DNA of 37,431 nt from Candidatus Gottesmanbacteria bacterium RIFCSPLOWO2_01_FULL_39_12b. GTDB taxonomy: Bacteria > Patescibacteriota > Microgenomatia > 2-02-FULL-39-11. The stretch's first letter is position 1. Each line of letters opens with the position of its first letter. This document shows positions 20,658-30,319 of this stretch, in pieces. The stretch is from contig MFJR01000007.1 in the NCBI GenBank assembly GCA_001780955.1, positions 10,950 through 48,380 of the forward strand. The letters run 5' to 3'. Under the pieces are notes generated by a model. The model was not told where the DNA came from and did not search any database. It saw only the letters and a list, made by a program, of their open reading frames with translations. The position numbers were made by a program, and so were the translations under genes.

Positions 20658-21629
20658 ATGGTGAGTAAAACAGGAAATAAGAAAGCGTTGATTACCGGTA
20701 TAACTGGTTTTGCAGGCAGTCATCTGGCGGAACTTTTATTAAGCGAAAAAGTTGAGGTTCATGGTATCCAGCGTTGGAGATCAAAGAGTGATAATATCGA
20801 CGATTTTAAAGAAAAAATACATTTTCACGAGGCAGATCTGTTAGATGCTCATTCTTTGTATAAAGTTATAGATGAGGTCAGACCGAGCTTTATTTTCCAT
20901 TTAGCGGCCCAATCTTATGTTCAGTCATCATGGGCTTCTCCAGCTAATACTTTAGAAGTCAATATCATCGGTACCGTACATTTATTTGAGGCGGTAAGAA
21001 AAAGTGAGCTGAATATTCCTATTCAGATAGCCTGTTCTTCAGAAGAATATGGTAAGGTTTTACCCGATGAATTACCAATTAGAGAGACTAATCCTCTGAG
21101 GCCATTGTCTCCCTATGCAGTTTCAAAAATAGCTATGGATTATTTAGGTTATCAATATTATCGGAGTTACGGAATGAAAATTATTAGAACCAGAGGGTTT
21201 AACCACACAGGTCCGAGACGAGGAGATGTTTTTGCTGAATCCACTTTTGCAAAACAAATTGCTGAGATAGAGAAGGGTAAGAAAGAGCCGGTTGTCCATG
21301 TAGGAAATTTAGAGGCAAAAAGGGATTATACAGATGTACGTGACATGGTGAAAGCCTACTATTTGTCAGTTCAAAAATGCCAGGCAGGCGAAGTCTATAA
21401 TATCGCCACAGGTAGTGCTTGGAAAATTGGCGATGTTTTAGACTTTATGCTTTCCTTGAGCAAGAAAAAAATAAAGATCATCGAAGACAAAGATAGAATG
21501 CGTCCGTCTGATGTAGCAGTTTTAATTGGGGATGCTTCTAAATTTAGAAACCAAACAGGCTGGAAACCGGAGATACCATTTACAAAAACGATGACTGATT
21601 TACTGAACTATTGGCGTAAGAGAGTATAG
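20658..21629 (+). CDS. GDP-mannose 4,6-dehydratase / GDP-deoxymannose reductase family
   Basis: A 323-residue extended SDR. T-G-I-T-G-F-A-G-S-H-L-A-E-L-L and H-G-I-Q-R-W-R-S place it near Gmd, while R-M-R-P-S-D-V-A-V-L-I-G-D at the C-terminus is the pattern of the partner reductase Rmd. C-S-S-E-E-Y-G and Y-A-V-S-K supply the catalytic Ser, Glu, Tyr and Lys. It should act on GDP-mannose or its 4-keto derivative to give a 6-deoxyhexose donor. Only one such gene is in the window, so which step it performs cannot be decided. A strong ribosome site (GAGGAGG) lies six bases before ATG 20658. Confidence 0.75.
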   Translation: MVSKTGNKKALITGITGFAGSHLAELLLSEKVEVHGIQRWRSKSDNIDDFKEKIHFHEADLLDAHSLYKVIDEVRPSFIFHLAAQSYVQSSWASPANTLEVNIIGTVHLFEAVRKSELNIPIQIACSSEEYGKVLPDELPIRETNPLRPLSPYAVSKIAMDYLGYQYYRSYGMKIIRTRGFNHTGPRRGDVFAESTFAKQIAEIEKGKKEPVVHVGNLEAKRDYTDVRDMVKAYYLSVQKCQAGEVYNIATGSAWKIGDVLDFMLSLSKKKIKIIEDKDRMRPSDVAVLIGDASKFRNQTGWKPEIPFTKTMTDLLNYWRKRV

Positions 21630-21644
21630 AAAAGATGTTAGAGA

Positions 21645-22607
21645 ATGAAAATAGCAAAAAAATATCTGATAACAGGTGGAGCCGGATTCATCGGATCGCA
21701 TTTATGTGATAAGATGCTTGAAGATGGGAATGAAGTATATTGTATAGATAATCTTATCACAGGAAGTAAGAAAAATATTTCCCATCATTTTACCAATCCG
21801 AGGTTTCATTTTATTGATCATGATGTTATAAAACCCTTAAATGATCAGCTTATTCGTCAAATAAAAGGTCTGGATTACGTATTTCATCTGGCTTCTCCAG
21901 CTAGTCCGCCACAGTATCTCAAATTATCAATAGAGACATTACTTGTCAACTCAATTGGAACATATAATTTACTGGAGTTAATAAAAGAATCCAGGGCAAT
22001 TTTTATCCTGGCATCTACCTCTGAAGTGTATGGAAACCCAATCGTACATCCTCAGAAAGAAAACTACTTCGGTAATGTTAACCCTGTCGGTCGAAGAGCT
22101 TGTTATGATGAGGGTAAACGATTTTCCGAAAGTTTAACGATGGAATTTTATCGTAAATATCATCTTAAAACTAGAATTGTGAGAATTTTTAATACCTTTG
22201 GGCCTAGAATGCAGGTGACTGATGGAAGAGTAATTTCTAACTTCATAACTCAAGCTTTGTCAAATAAGGATCTGACTGTTTATGGAAGCGGTAGTCAGAC
22301 CAGGTCATTTTGTTATATCACTGACATGGTGGAGGGACTGATCAAAGTTTCAAGGGGTATGAATTTAGATGGAGAAGTAATTAATTTAGGCAACAGGGAT
22401 GAAAAATCAATTAATCAAATAGCTGGACTTATTATTAAACTTTCCCGATCCAACTCTGAGGTTGTCAAAGTTTCAGCAAGGATTGAAGATGATCCTGACA
22501 GACGTCAACCCGATATTACAAAAGCGGTTAAACTCACTGGTTGGCAACCCAAAGTCACACTGGAGAAAGGACTTATCAAAACCATCGAATACTTCAGAAG
22601 TTTATGA
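21645..22607 (+). CDS. uxs: UDP-glucuronate decarboxylase (UDP-xylose synthase)
   Basis: A 320-residue SDR. The combination [24 protein letters not shown] (Tyr and Lys of the active site), [10 protein letters not shown] and [10 protein letters not shown] is diagnostic for Uxs. It decarboxylates UDP-glucuronate to UDP-xylose through a 4-keto intermediate. With ugd upstream this gives a two-step route from UDP-glucose to UDP-xylose, a pentose donor that is not universal in bacteria. It overlaps the next gene by four bases (ATGA). Confidence 0.92.
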   Translation: MKIAKKYLITGGAGFIGSHLCDKMLEDGNEVYCIDNLITGSKKNISHHFTNPRFHFIDHDVIKPLNDQLIRQIKGLDYVFHLASPASPPQYLKLSIETLLVNSIGTYNLLELIKESRAIFILASTSEVYGNPIVHPQKENYFGNVNPVGRRACYDEGKRFSESLTMEFYRKYHLKTRIVRIFNTFGPRMQVTDGRVISNFITQALSNKDLTVYGSGSQTRSFCYITDMVEGLIKVSRGMNLDGEVINLGNRDEKSINQIAGLIIKLSRSNSEVVKVSARIEDDPDRRQPDITKAVKLTGWQPKVTLEKGLIKTIEYFRSL

Positions 22608-23743
22608 AGATAGTTCATATTATTCCCACCTTTAATGAAAAAGAAAATATTGGTCAGATTATTGAGGTTATAACTTTGGTAGGAAAAAAATATCCTCAGT
22701 GGCAGAATGAAATATTGGTTGTTGATGATTATTCTCCAGATGGAACAGCACAATTAGTCATAAAGTTGCAAAAAAAATATCGCCATCTTCATTTACTGCA
22801 AAAAAAGAAAGAAGGTTTAGGTCGGGCATTAATATATGGTTATGACTATGCCATAAAAAAATTAAAAGCGGATGTGGTAATTCCCAATGACGCTGATTTT
22901 CAATGGGATCCAAAAGATTTCCCCAAACTTATTAGAAAGATAGAAGAAGGTTATGATGTGGTAGTGGCTTCCCGGCATATAAAAGGGGGGTCGGTAATCG
23001 GCTGGAATTGGTTCAGAAAGCTCAATCATGATATTTCAAATTATTTATTAGCCTGGTGGGTCGCTGGAGTAAAAGAAGTTAAAGATCATGCAGGTAACTT
23101 TAAAGCTCTCAGAGTCAAAGGTTATTTGGATAAGGTACCGCTCTCTCAAATGGAAAATGCAGGTTTTTCCTTTCAGTTACATATATTATATGAGCTGTCA
23201 AAAGTAGGGGCTAAGTTTATAGAAGTTCCGGTAGTGTTTCGGGAAAGAAAATTGGGTCAATCCAAAATAGGTTTCAACCGCTATTACCTTCGAGATATTA
23301 TCGAATATATCAGAAGCAGTATATTGATTAGACTTGAGAGATCTCCAAGTTTTTTTAAATACCTTGTCGTGGGAGGAACCGGTTTTACGATCCAGCTTGT
23401 CTTGGAGTACTTACTAATTCTAATTGGTCATTTCGAGGAAAGTAACGCTGTTTCACTTGGGGCTGAAGCCGCGATAATTTCAAATTTTTTCCTGAATAAT
23501 TACTGGACTTTTTCTGGTAAAAAAATCAGGGGACTTAGATTATTACGCAAATTTCTCCAGTTTAATTTTGTTTCAATAGGTTCCATCATTATTCAAAAAG
23601 CGGTGATTATGATCGGAACAATTTTTATCAGCCGTGATATTTACTTCGTTTTAATTTTAAACGTCATCACGATAATCTTTTTGGTTATTCCTTATAGCTA
23701 TTTCATCTATAACCGTTTTATCTGGAAAACCAAGAAAAAATAA
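22604..23743 (+). CDS. Polyprenyl-phosphate mannosyltransferase (GT2) fused to GtrA
   Basis: A 379-residue protein from the ATG at 22604, which overlaps the uxs stop; the frame extends upstream but that part lies within uxs. Residues 1-230 are a DPM1-like GT2 domain with I-I-P-T-F-N-E-K-E-N, V-V-D-D-Y-S-P-D-G-T, N-D-A-D-F-Q and a Q-S-K-I-G-F tail. Residues 245-375 are a four-helix GtrA domain beginning F-F-K-Y-L-V-V-G-G. The first makes polyprenyl-phosphate-mannose (or similar) on the inner face; the second is thought to help flip it. The start of a run of GT-C genes that would consume such donors fits well. Confidence 0.88.
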   Translation: MKIVHIIPTFNEKENIGQIIEVITLVGKKYPQWQNEILVVDDYSPDGTAQLVIKLQKKYRHLHLLQKKKEGLGRALIYGYDYAIKKLKADVVIPNDADFQWDPKDFPKLIRKIEEGYDVVVASRHIKGGSVIGWNWFRKLNHDISNYLLAWWVAGVKEVKDHAGNFKALRVKGYLDKVPLSQMENAGFSFQLHILYELSKVGAKFIEVPVVFRERKLGQSKIGFNRYYLRDIIEYIRSSILIRLERSPSFFKYLVVGGTGFTIQLVLEYLLILIGHFEESNAVSLGAEAAIISNFFLNNYWTFSGKKIRGLRLLRKFLQFNFVSIGSIIIQKAVIMIGTIFISRDIYFVLILNVITIIFLVIPYSYFIYNRFIWKTKKK

Positions 23744-25243
23744 ATGACGAAAAAATATCTCTTTATTTTCATCCTTATTGTTCTTTTGGGAGCATGGCTT
23801 CGATTTTACAGAATTAGAGAATACATAACCTTTCTGGGTGATGAGGGTAGAGACCTAATAGTAGTCAAAAGGATGTTGATTGATCATAAGTTTACCTTGT
23901 TAGGACCTATTACAAGCGTGGGTTCAATGTATATGGGACCAATCTATTATTATTTTATGGCCCCATTTTTATGGTTATGGAATTATGACCCGGTTGGTCC
24001 GGCGGTCATGGTCGCCTTTTTTTCTGTGGCGACACTTATTCTTTTATATCTGCTCTGTGCAGAATTTTTTATCTTTGGAAGTATCGGTTTAATCGCTACG
24101 TTTTTATACGCAATTTCTCCACTTCCGATTATCTATGGTCATTCTTCCTGGAATCCGAATATTGTTCCGTTTTTTTCATTACTTACCATTTATTCCCTTT
24201 TAAAGGTGGTAGTTAAGGTTGAGAAAAAATGGCTGTCGGTAATTGGATTATCATTAGGAGTCTTATTCCAATTGCACTACGTTTCATTTATGTTTATTCC
24301 AATCCTGCTGGGAATTTTGATTTTATTAAAATTTCGTATGACGCTGGTAAATTATCTTAGCCTTATTTTCTTCTTTTTAATCTCTTATTCACCTTTTTTA
24401 GTTTTTGAATTCAGGCATCAATTTGTAAATCTCGGAGGAGCATGGCGTTTCATTTTGGAAAATAATAGGAATAATATTGAATTAGTAACCCGGCTTGGTC
24501 TAGCTTGGCATACGATTACCGATGTTTTCGTCCGTATTTTTTGGCGCCTGATAGTTATTGAAAACGCGGAATTTACTAAATTATTTATAGTTTTATTGAG
24601 CGTTCTAATAATATGGAGTTGGAATTATTTTAAGAAACGCCCCAAAAGTTTTTTAACCCTAAAAGTAATCTTGTTATGGCTGGGAATTGGTATTCTTTCT
24701 TTTGCACTATATCAAGGGAGTATTTATGATTACTATTTCGGCTCTCTATTTCCAGCCCCTTTTATTCTTACCGGAGTGGCTATCTTTATATTAGGTAGAA
24801 TTAGTAATTTCGGCAAGTATATTTCTTATCTAATATTCATTATCTTATGTTTTTTTAATCTCAAAAACAGTCCTTTACGAATTCCACCAAGCAACCTAGT
24901 AAAAAATACTGAAATTATTGCCAGATTCGTATATGATAAGACAGAAGGTAAGCCATATAATTTTGCTCTGATTGCCGGAAAAAATTCTGATCATGCTTAT
25001 CGTTATTTTCTTGAGCTTTGGGGCAGATCACCCATAACTCTCGAAATTCCGCAGAAGGATTCCGAGCGGAAATCAGTTACTGATCAATTATTGGTTATCT
25101 GTGAAGAAAAAGTATGTCAGCCGCTAGGACATCCTTTATGGGAAATTGCTGGATTTGGGATGGCAGAAATAACCGATGAATGGACTGTTGTAACAGCAAA
25201 AGTTTTTCGTTTAATTCCCCTTAAAGAATCAAAGGAATCTTAA
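23744..25243 (+). CDS. GT39/ArnT-like membrane glycosyltransferase
   Basis: A 499-residue protein with about ten membrane segments. After the first helix comes F-L-G-D-E-G-R-D, the acidic loop expected of GT39-like enzymes, and then M-G-P-I-Y-Y-Y. The C-terminal 110 residues are soluble. It follows the GT2-GtrA gene with no spacer (TAA directly followed by ATG). Donor and acceptor are unknown; use of the polyprenyl-phosphate sugar made by the neighbour is a reasonable inference. Confidence 0.78.
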   Translation: MTKKYLFIFILIVLLGAWLRFYRIREYITFLGDEGRDLIVVKRMLIDHKFTLLGPITSVGSMYMGPIYYYFMAPFLWLWNYDPVGPAVMVAFFSVATLILLYLLCAEFFIFGSIGLIATFLYAISPLPIIYGHSSWNPNIVPFFSLLTIYSLLKVVVKVEKKWLSVIGLSLGVLFQLHYVSFMFIPILLGILILLKFRMTLVNYLSLIFFFLISYSPFLVFEFRHQFVNLGGAWRFILENNRNNIELVTRLGLAWHTITDVFVRIFWRLIVIENAEFTKLFIVLLSVLIIWSWNYFKKRPKSFLTLKVILLWLGIGILSFALYQGSIYDYYFGSLFPAPFILTGVAIFILGRISNFGKYISYLIFIILCFFNLKNSPLRIPPSNLVKNTEIIARFVYDKTEGKPYNFALIAGKNSDHAYRYFLELWGRSPITLEIPQKDSERKSVTDQLLVICEEKVCQPLGHPLWEIAGFGMAEITDEWTVVTAKVFRLIPLKESKES

Positions 25244-25248
25244 AAAAC

Positions 25249-26004
25249 ATGAACAATATTTATTTATCTGTGATTATTCCCTGCTATAACGAGGAAAGAA
25301 ATATCAGGCTTGGAGCGTTGGAGAACGTAGCCCATTTTCTGAACAAAAAAATTTTTCCTTGGGAGGTCTTAATCGTTGATGACGGAAGCCAGGACGAAAG
25401 CCCGGATCTTATTAAGAAATTTATTAATGAACATTCCAATTTTAAGCTTTATACCATCAAACATCAGGGGAAAGCCTCTGCTGTAGTTGCCGGTGTCGAA
25501 AACGTGAGCGGAGAATATATTCTTTTTACTGATTTGGATCAGGCTACGCCCTTAAACCAGATAGACGTATTACTTCCCTGGTTTAATAAAGGATACGATC
25601 TTATTATCGGGTCCAGAAATAATAAACGTCGGGGCGCACCGTTTCTACGAGTTGCTATGGCTAGAGGTTTTATGTGGCTAAGGAATATAATACTAAACTT
25701 AGGGATCAGGGATACCCAATGTGGATTTAAAGCATTTACCAAAGTCGCCGCCAACAAAATTTTCCCCAGATTAAAAGTATTTGGTCTAAACAGAAAAGTT
25801 CATGGCTCCACCGTGACGGCTGGATTTGACGTAGAACTTCTCTTTGTCGCTAAAAAGCTTGGCTTTAAAATCGTTGAAATTCCGGTTGAATGGCATTATC
25901 AGGAGACCAGACATATCAATGCAGTCAGAGATTCCTGGGAAGGTCTATTAGATCTTGTGAAAATACGTTTGAACAGTATGCTGGGAGTATACGAAAATAG
26001 GTAA
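25249..26004 (+). CDS. Dolichyl-phosphate beta-glucosyltransferase-like GT2
   Basis: A 251-residue GT-A enzyme. S-V-I-I-P-C-Y-N-E-E-R-N opens the fold, V-D-D-G-S-Q-D contributes nucleotide binding, T-D-L-D-Q-A-T-P is the metal-binding motif, and R-D-T-Q-C-G-F-K-A-F is the conserved block of the ALG5/polyprenyl-phosphate glucosyltransferase group. It should transfer a sugar from UDP-glucose or a related donor to polyprenyl phosphate on the cytoplasmic side. There is no membrane domain, so a separate flippase is needed. The gene lies between two GT-C genes in the same run. Confidence 0.85.
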   Translation: MNNIYLSVIIPCYNEERNIRLGALENVAHFLNKKIFPWEVLIVDDGSQDESPDLIKKFINEHSNFKLYTIKHQGKASAVVAGVENVSGEYILFTDLDQATPLNQIDVLLPWFNKGYDLIIGSRNNKRRGAPFLRVAMARGFMWLRNIILNLGIRDTQCGFKAFTKVAANKIFPRLKVFGLNRKVHGSTVTAGFDVELLFVAKKLGFKIVEIPVEWHYQETRHINAVRDSWEGLLDLVKIRLNSMLGVYENR

Positions 26005-26011
26005 TCATTAC

Positions 26012-27193
26012 ATGGACAGTAAGAAATTTTTACTTATCTCTCTTTTAGTTTCCGGAGTTCTTTTTTTGTTTTCAATTTATACCTACACCCAGATCGATTT
26101 GAATCTCACACTCTCGTCTAATATATACTATCAAGACATTCAAAAAACTCTTATTTATCTGGGTTATTTTAACCGTTCTCTCTCAACTTTAATATTTTTA
26201 ATTTTTATCATTGCTTTGTTTGTTATTTATTTCATTTTAATCAGACTTGTAAATCAGGAAGAATTGACAAGGAATCAAATTATCTGTTTGGTGATGATTA
26301 CGGTATGTTTTTTGATTTTTGCCTATCCGGCATTTTCACACGATATTTTTAATTATATGTTTGATGCCAGAATTATTACAAAGTATCACCTTAATCCCTA
26401 TTTATATAAAGCCCTGGATTTCCCCGATGATCTATGGATTCGTTTTATGCATTGGACTCATCGGACATATCCTTATGGGCCTGTCTGGTTAATTATCACT
26501 TTACCATTATCAATACTGGGATCGGGGAAGTTTGTACTTACCTTACTTCTTTATAAATTAGCCTTTGCATTTTTTCATTTGGGTAACATTTTTATAATTT
26601 ACAAATTACTATCTAGATTGAAGGCAAAAAATACCTTCTCCGGGGTTGTTTTTTATGCCTTTAATCCGTTAGTGATAATAGAATCACTGGTTAGTCCGCA
26701 TAACGAAGTGATGATGCTTTTTTTTCTACTTTTATCTTTATATCTTTTTTACACTCAAAAAAATTATATAAAAGGAGCTATCTGCCTATTTCTTTCCATA
26801 GGGATTAAATTTCTGACCATCATCCTGATGCCATATTTCATTTGGAAAAAATTTATCCTTAAGGAAAAATCAGCAAATTTTAACCTGATGTATATTTATT
26901 TACTATTAGCTTTGGTGATATTTTTTGAGACACTCTACCGGGAACCTTATCCATGGTATTTCATTATTCTGATCGGGACAGGATCATTGATTCTGCAAAT
27001 GAAATATGTCTACGGGATATCAACTGTTATAAGTCTGGCAGCCATCCTGCGCTATGCCCCGTATCTTTATACAGGCAGTTATACGGATTGGGTTGTTCTT
27101 ATGCAAAATATATTGTTTATAACTGGCCTAACTTTTTTCCTTTGTTTTGTGATATTGGATATAATCAGATTAAAGATCAAAAAGAGTTTATGA
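26012..27193 (+). CDS. GT-C mannosyltransferase-like membrane protein
   Basis: A 393-residue protein with about eleven membrane segments. H-D-I-F-N-Y and D-A-R-I-I-T in the first extracytoplasmic loop, then H-L-N-P-Y and Y-P-Y-G-P-V-W, and later N-P-L-V-I-I-E and S-P-H-N-E, resemble the MptB/DUF2029-type alpha-mannosyltransferases that use polyprenyl-phosphomannose. The exact family is uncertain. The stop overlaps the next start by four bases (ATGA). It starts eight bases after the preceding GT2 gene. Confidence 0.75.
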   Translation: MDSKKFLLISLLVSGVLFLFSIYTYTQIDLNLTLSSNIYYQDIQKTLIYLGYFNRSLSTLIFLIFIIALFVIYFILIRLVNQEELTRNQIICLVMITVCFLIFAYPAFSHDIFNYMFDARIITKYHLNPYLYKALDFPDDLWIRFMHWTHRTYPYGPVWLIITLPLSILGSGKFVLTLLLYKLAFAFFHLGNIFIIYKLLSRLKAKNTFSGVVFYAFNPLVIIESLVSPHNEVMMLFFLLLSLYLFYTQKNYIKGAICLFLSIGIKFLTIILMPYFIWKKFILKEKSANFNLMYIYLLLALVIFFETLYREPYPWYFIILIGTGSLILQMKYVYGISTVISLAAILRYAPYLYTGSYTDWVVLMQNILFITGLTFFLCFVILDIIRLKIKKSL

Positions 27194-28677
27194 TCGAAAT
27201 AATTCCGATTATTTGTGTTGTCCTATTAACCTTCATAACCCGGGTTTATAATTTATTAAATATCCCCATTTTTACAGATGAAGCAATTTACATACGCTGG
27301 GCTCAAATAGGTTTGGCAGATCCGGCTCACAGGTTTATCGCTTTGACAGACGGTAAACAACCGCTTCTGACGTGGTTAATGTATCCGTTCCTGAAAGTAT
27401 TTTCTGATCCTCTACTTGCCGGCAGAATGGTATCCGTATTATCAGGGATGATTAGCGTAGTTGGAGTGTATTTTGTCTCAAAGGAATTATTTAACAAAAA
27501 AACAGCCTTAGCAAGTTCACTTATTTATGTATTTACGCCCTTCATGCTTATCTATGATCGTTTGGCGCTTATGGATAGCTTACTTTCGTGTTTTGGAATT
27601 TGGAGTCTCTATTTGGCTACCATACTTATTCGTCGTCTGAGGCTGGATACTGCTTTAATTTTAGGGATGGTGATTGGTTTAGGACTATTAACCAAATCCT
27701 CAGCTTTTTACTATTTACTTCTGGCTCCTTCAAGCTTAATCGTATTTGACTTTCGGATTAAAAATAGAACCAGGCGTTTAATAAAATGGCTGGGTTTATT
27801 TGGTTTAAGTTTTTTTATCGCTCAAATTATGTATAACAGTTTGAGGCTTTCTCCATGGTTTTATCTTATAAGACAAAAGAATTATTCATTTATCCTGACT
27901 CTTTCCGAATTTCTCCTTTCACCATTTGCCCTGTTTATTTCAAATATGAGGGGGTTATGGGAATGGTTAAGTGGATACCTGACTCTACCTTTAATAATAA
28001 TTGTGATTATCGGAGGTGTTAGAGCATTAATAAGAAAAGATCTTAAAGTTTTATATTTATTTTTATGGTTTTTTACTCCTTTTATTTCGCTGGCATCTTT
28101 TGGAAAAGTAATATTTCCCCGCTTTATGCTTTTTATGGTTATTCCACTCCTGATTATTGCCGGAAACACTCTAACTTTATTTTTAAATAGGGCCAAGCAA
28201 AAAATAATTTGGGGCGTTTTTGTAATTATTTTAGTGTTTGCTCTTCCTTTATATAATACATATCTGGTACTCTATTCTCCTTCGGATGTCATAATTCCAC
28301 AGGTGGATAGGAATCAATTATTTGATGATTGGCCGTCCGGATTTGGGGTAAGAGAAGTAATCGACTATTTAAATGAAAAATCAAAAGACGGGAAGATCGT
28401 TATAGGCACTGAAGGGACATTTGGATTATTTCCAACGGTATTTGAGATATATCTGGGTTTAAATAGGAACGTTGAGATTCATGGATATTGGCCGGTTGGT
28501 GAAGTTCCTTCAGAATTATTAGCCGCAGCCACACAATACCCTACATATCTTATCTTTAAAGAAAAACAGGAAATTCCTTCCAGCTGGCCATTAGTTCTAA
28601 TTAGTAAGTACCAGAGGGGCAGAGGTAATACATACCTCCTTTTTTATCAAGTACTTGCAAAAAATAAAAGAAAGTAA
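27190..28677 (+). CDS. GT39-type (PMT-like) glycosyltransferase
   Basis: A 495-residue protein from the ATG at 27190; the open frame extends to 26953 but that portion overlaps the previous gene and has no supporting start. F-T-D-E-A-I-Y-I-R-W is the GT39 first-loop D-E motif, followed by G-K-Q-P-L-L-T-W, G-R-M-V-S-V and Y-D-R-L-A-L-M-D-S, all conserved in bacterial PMT/ArnT-like enzymes. About ten membrane segments and a soluble tail follow. This is the clearest GT39 member in the window and a good candidate for protein O-glycosylation of the Thr-rich surface proteins; that link is inference. Confidence 0.85.
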   Translation: MIEIIPIICVVLLTFITRVYNLLNIPIFTDEAIYIRWAQIGLADPAHRFIALTDGKQPLLTWLMYPFLKVFSDPLLAGRMVSVLSGMISVVGVYFVSKELFNKKTALASSLIYVFTPFMLIYDRLALMDSLLSCFGIWSLYLATILIRRLRLDTALILGMVIGLGLLTKSSAFYYLLLAPSSLIVFDFRIKNRTRRLIKWLGLFGLSFFIAQIMYNSLRLSPWFYLIRQKNYSFILTLSEFLLSPFALFISNMRGLWEWLSGYLTLPLIIIVIIGGVRALIRKDLKVLYLFLWFFTPFISLASFGKVIFPRFMLFMVIPLLIIAGNTLTLFLNRAKQKIIWGVFVIILVFALPLYNTYLVLYSPSDVIIPQVDRNQLFDDWPSGFGVREVIDYLNEKSKDGKIVIGTEGTFGLFPTVFEIYLGLNRNVEIHGYWPVGEVPSELLAAATQYPTYLIFKEKQEIPSSWPLVLISKYQRGRGNTYLLFYQVLAKNKRK

Positions 28678-28695
28678 ACTAAATACTAGGTGCAT

Positions 28696-30318
28696 ATGAA
28701 AAAATTCATTCTCTTGTTTCTAATTGTTATTGTTATTTTTCTTTATACCAGGCCCTTTTTTCATAGTGGATTTATTACTACCCATGACGGAGAGTGGTCT
28801 ATCGTAAGGTTATCTGAGATGTATCGGGAATTAAAAGATGGTCAATTTCCTCCGCGCTGGTCGGATTATCTTAACCACGGATATGGTTATCCTCTATTTT
28901 TATTTACTTACCCGATGCCTTTTTATCTGGGTTTAATTTTTAAATTAGCCGGTTTCGGATTTATAAGTTCTATAAAAATTCTTTTCGTTGTAAGTGTCTT
29001 AGTATCAGGACTGGCAATGTTTGAGCTGGGAAGAGAACTGATAGACGATTATGCGGGTTTGTTGTCTTCGATATTCTATATTACGGTTCCTTATAGACTG
29101 GTAGACCTATACGTACGTGGTTCTATTGGCGAATCTCTGGGTTTTGCCTTGCTTCCTTTATTATTTCTTTTGGCATTGAGATTTATCCGTCGACCGACTA
29201 GTTTTAGTTTTAGTTTGCTTTGTTTAGCGCTGGCTTCTTTAGTTTTGATACATAACGTAACCGCCATCTTATTTTTTCCGGTCTTTTTAGGTTTCTTTAT
29301 TGCAGTTACGTTTATTCAAAAAAAACATAACTTCATTTTTTCGATTAAGTATTTAATATTAATAATATTGGTAAGCTTAGGACTTTCTGCTTATTTTTTT
29401 ATTCCTGCACTAGTTGAAAAAAAATATCTCGTACTTTCAACTATGAAACTGGCTGATGTTTCAGAAAACTTTATCCGTATTACTGATTACCTCAACTCTC
29501 AATGGAGTTATGGAAGCAAACCGTCGGTCAGATTAGGGGAAACCCTTATTATTTCTTCATTAATCTCACTGAGTCTGGGGCTTGTCTTAGGTAACAAGGT
29601 TAAAAATAAATTTTTTCCACTATTACTTTTCATCCTAATGTCACTTGGATTTATAATCTTCTTTTCGAATTCAGCTTCAAAGATATTTTGGCAGTTTCCG
29701 CCGCTGTCGTGGATAGACTTTCCTTGGAGACTGACTCTGATTTTAGTATTTTTGCTGTCATTTTCTACTATTTTTCTGGCTTTAAATAAATATTCAAAAA
29801 CGATTGGCATAATTTTGGTGCTTTTTGCTATTTTTGGTAATCTCAATTTTGTGAATCCTAGCGGATATATAGATAAGGAAGATGCTTATTATCTGACTAA
29901 CGACGCAACGACCACCTCCAAAGATGAATTGATGCCGGTTTGGGTTGTTGATAAGCCTAAAAATCGTTTTCAAAAAAAAGTCGAAATTCTAGAGGGGTTA
30001 GCTCAAGTTCGAGATTTACAATATAATTCTAAGCAAATTAATTTTCAGCTTGATCTATTTTCAGATAGTCTTGTGAAGATAAATACAGTTTATTTTCCCG
30101 GCTGGCAAATCACCGCCTCATCAAAGATTATCCCGATTTCTTATCATAACTCAAATGGTACTATACAGTTCTGGTTGAATTCCGGGACTTATACAATCCG
30201 GGGAAATTTTAGGGAAACTCCAATAAGGTATTACTCAAACCTTCTATCAATAATTTCTTTGTTGTTTTTAGCTTTGATAAATATTGTTTCCCTGAAATAC
30301 AAAAAAATATTTTCATGA
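28696..30318 (+). CDS. PF10131-type multi-membrane protein, copy 1
   Basis: A 540-residue protein with about eleven membrane segments, from the ATG at 28696 (AGG six bases upstream; a GTG at 28690 is an alternative). T-H-D-G-E-W, F-P-P-R-W, G-Y-G-Y-P-L-F and Y-V-R-G-S-I-G-E are the conserved blocks of the membrane family named '6-pyruvoyl-tetrahydropterin synthase related' (PF10131), which by topology is a GT-C-like transferase despite that name. The C-terminal part is a small soluble beta-rich region (Y-F-P-G-W-Q-I), like the tail of YfhO-type proteins. It is followed after one base by a paralogue. Confidence 0.8.
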   Translation: MKKFILLFLIVIVIFLYTRPFFHSGFITTHDGEWSIVRLSEMYRELKDGQFPPRWSDYLNHGYGYPLFLFTYPMPFYLGLIFKLAGFGFISSIKILFVVSVLVSGLAMFELGRELIDDYAGLLSSIFYITVPYRLVDLYVRGSIGESLGFALLPLLFLLALRFIRRPTSFSFSLLCLALASLVLIHNVTAILFFPVFLGFFIAVTFIQKKHNFIFSIKYLILIILVSLGLSAYFFIPALVEKKYLVLSTMKLADVSENFIRITDYLNSQWSYGSKPSVRLGETLIISSLISLSLGLVLGNKVKNKFFPLLLFILMSLGFIIFFSNSASKIFWQFPPLSWIDFPWRLTLILVFLLSFSTIFLALNKYSKTIGIILVLFAIFGNLNFVNPSGYIDKEDAYYLTNDATTTSKDELMPVWVVDKPKNRFQKKVEILEGLAQVRDLQYNSKQINFQLDLFSDSLVKINTVYFPGWQITASSKIIPISYHNSNGTIQFWLNSGTYTIRGNFRETPIRYYSNLLSIISLLFLALINIVSLKYKKIFS

Positions 30319-30319
30319 T

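Noticed and set aside
26953-27189. N-terminal extension of the GT39-type gene
   Set aside because: It lies wholly inside the previous gene in another frame, while ATG 27190 forms a normal ATGA junction and gives a proper first helix.
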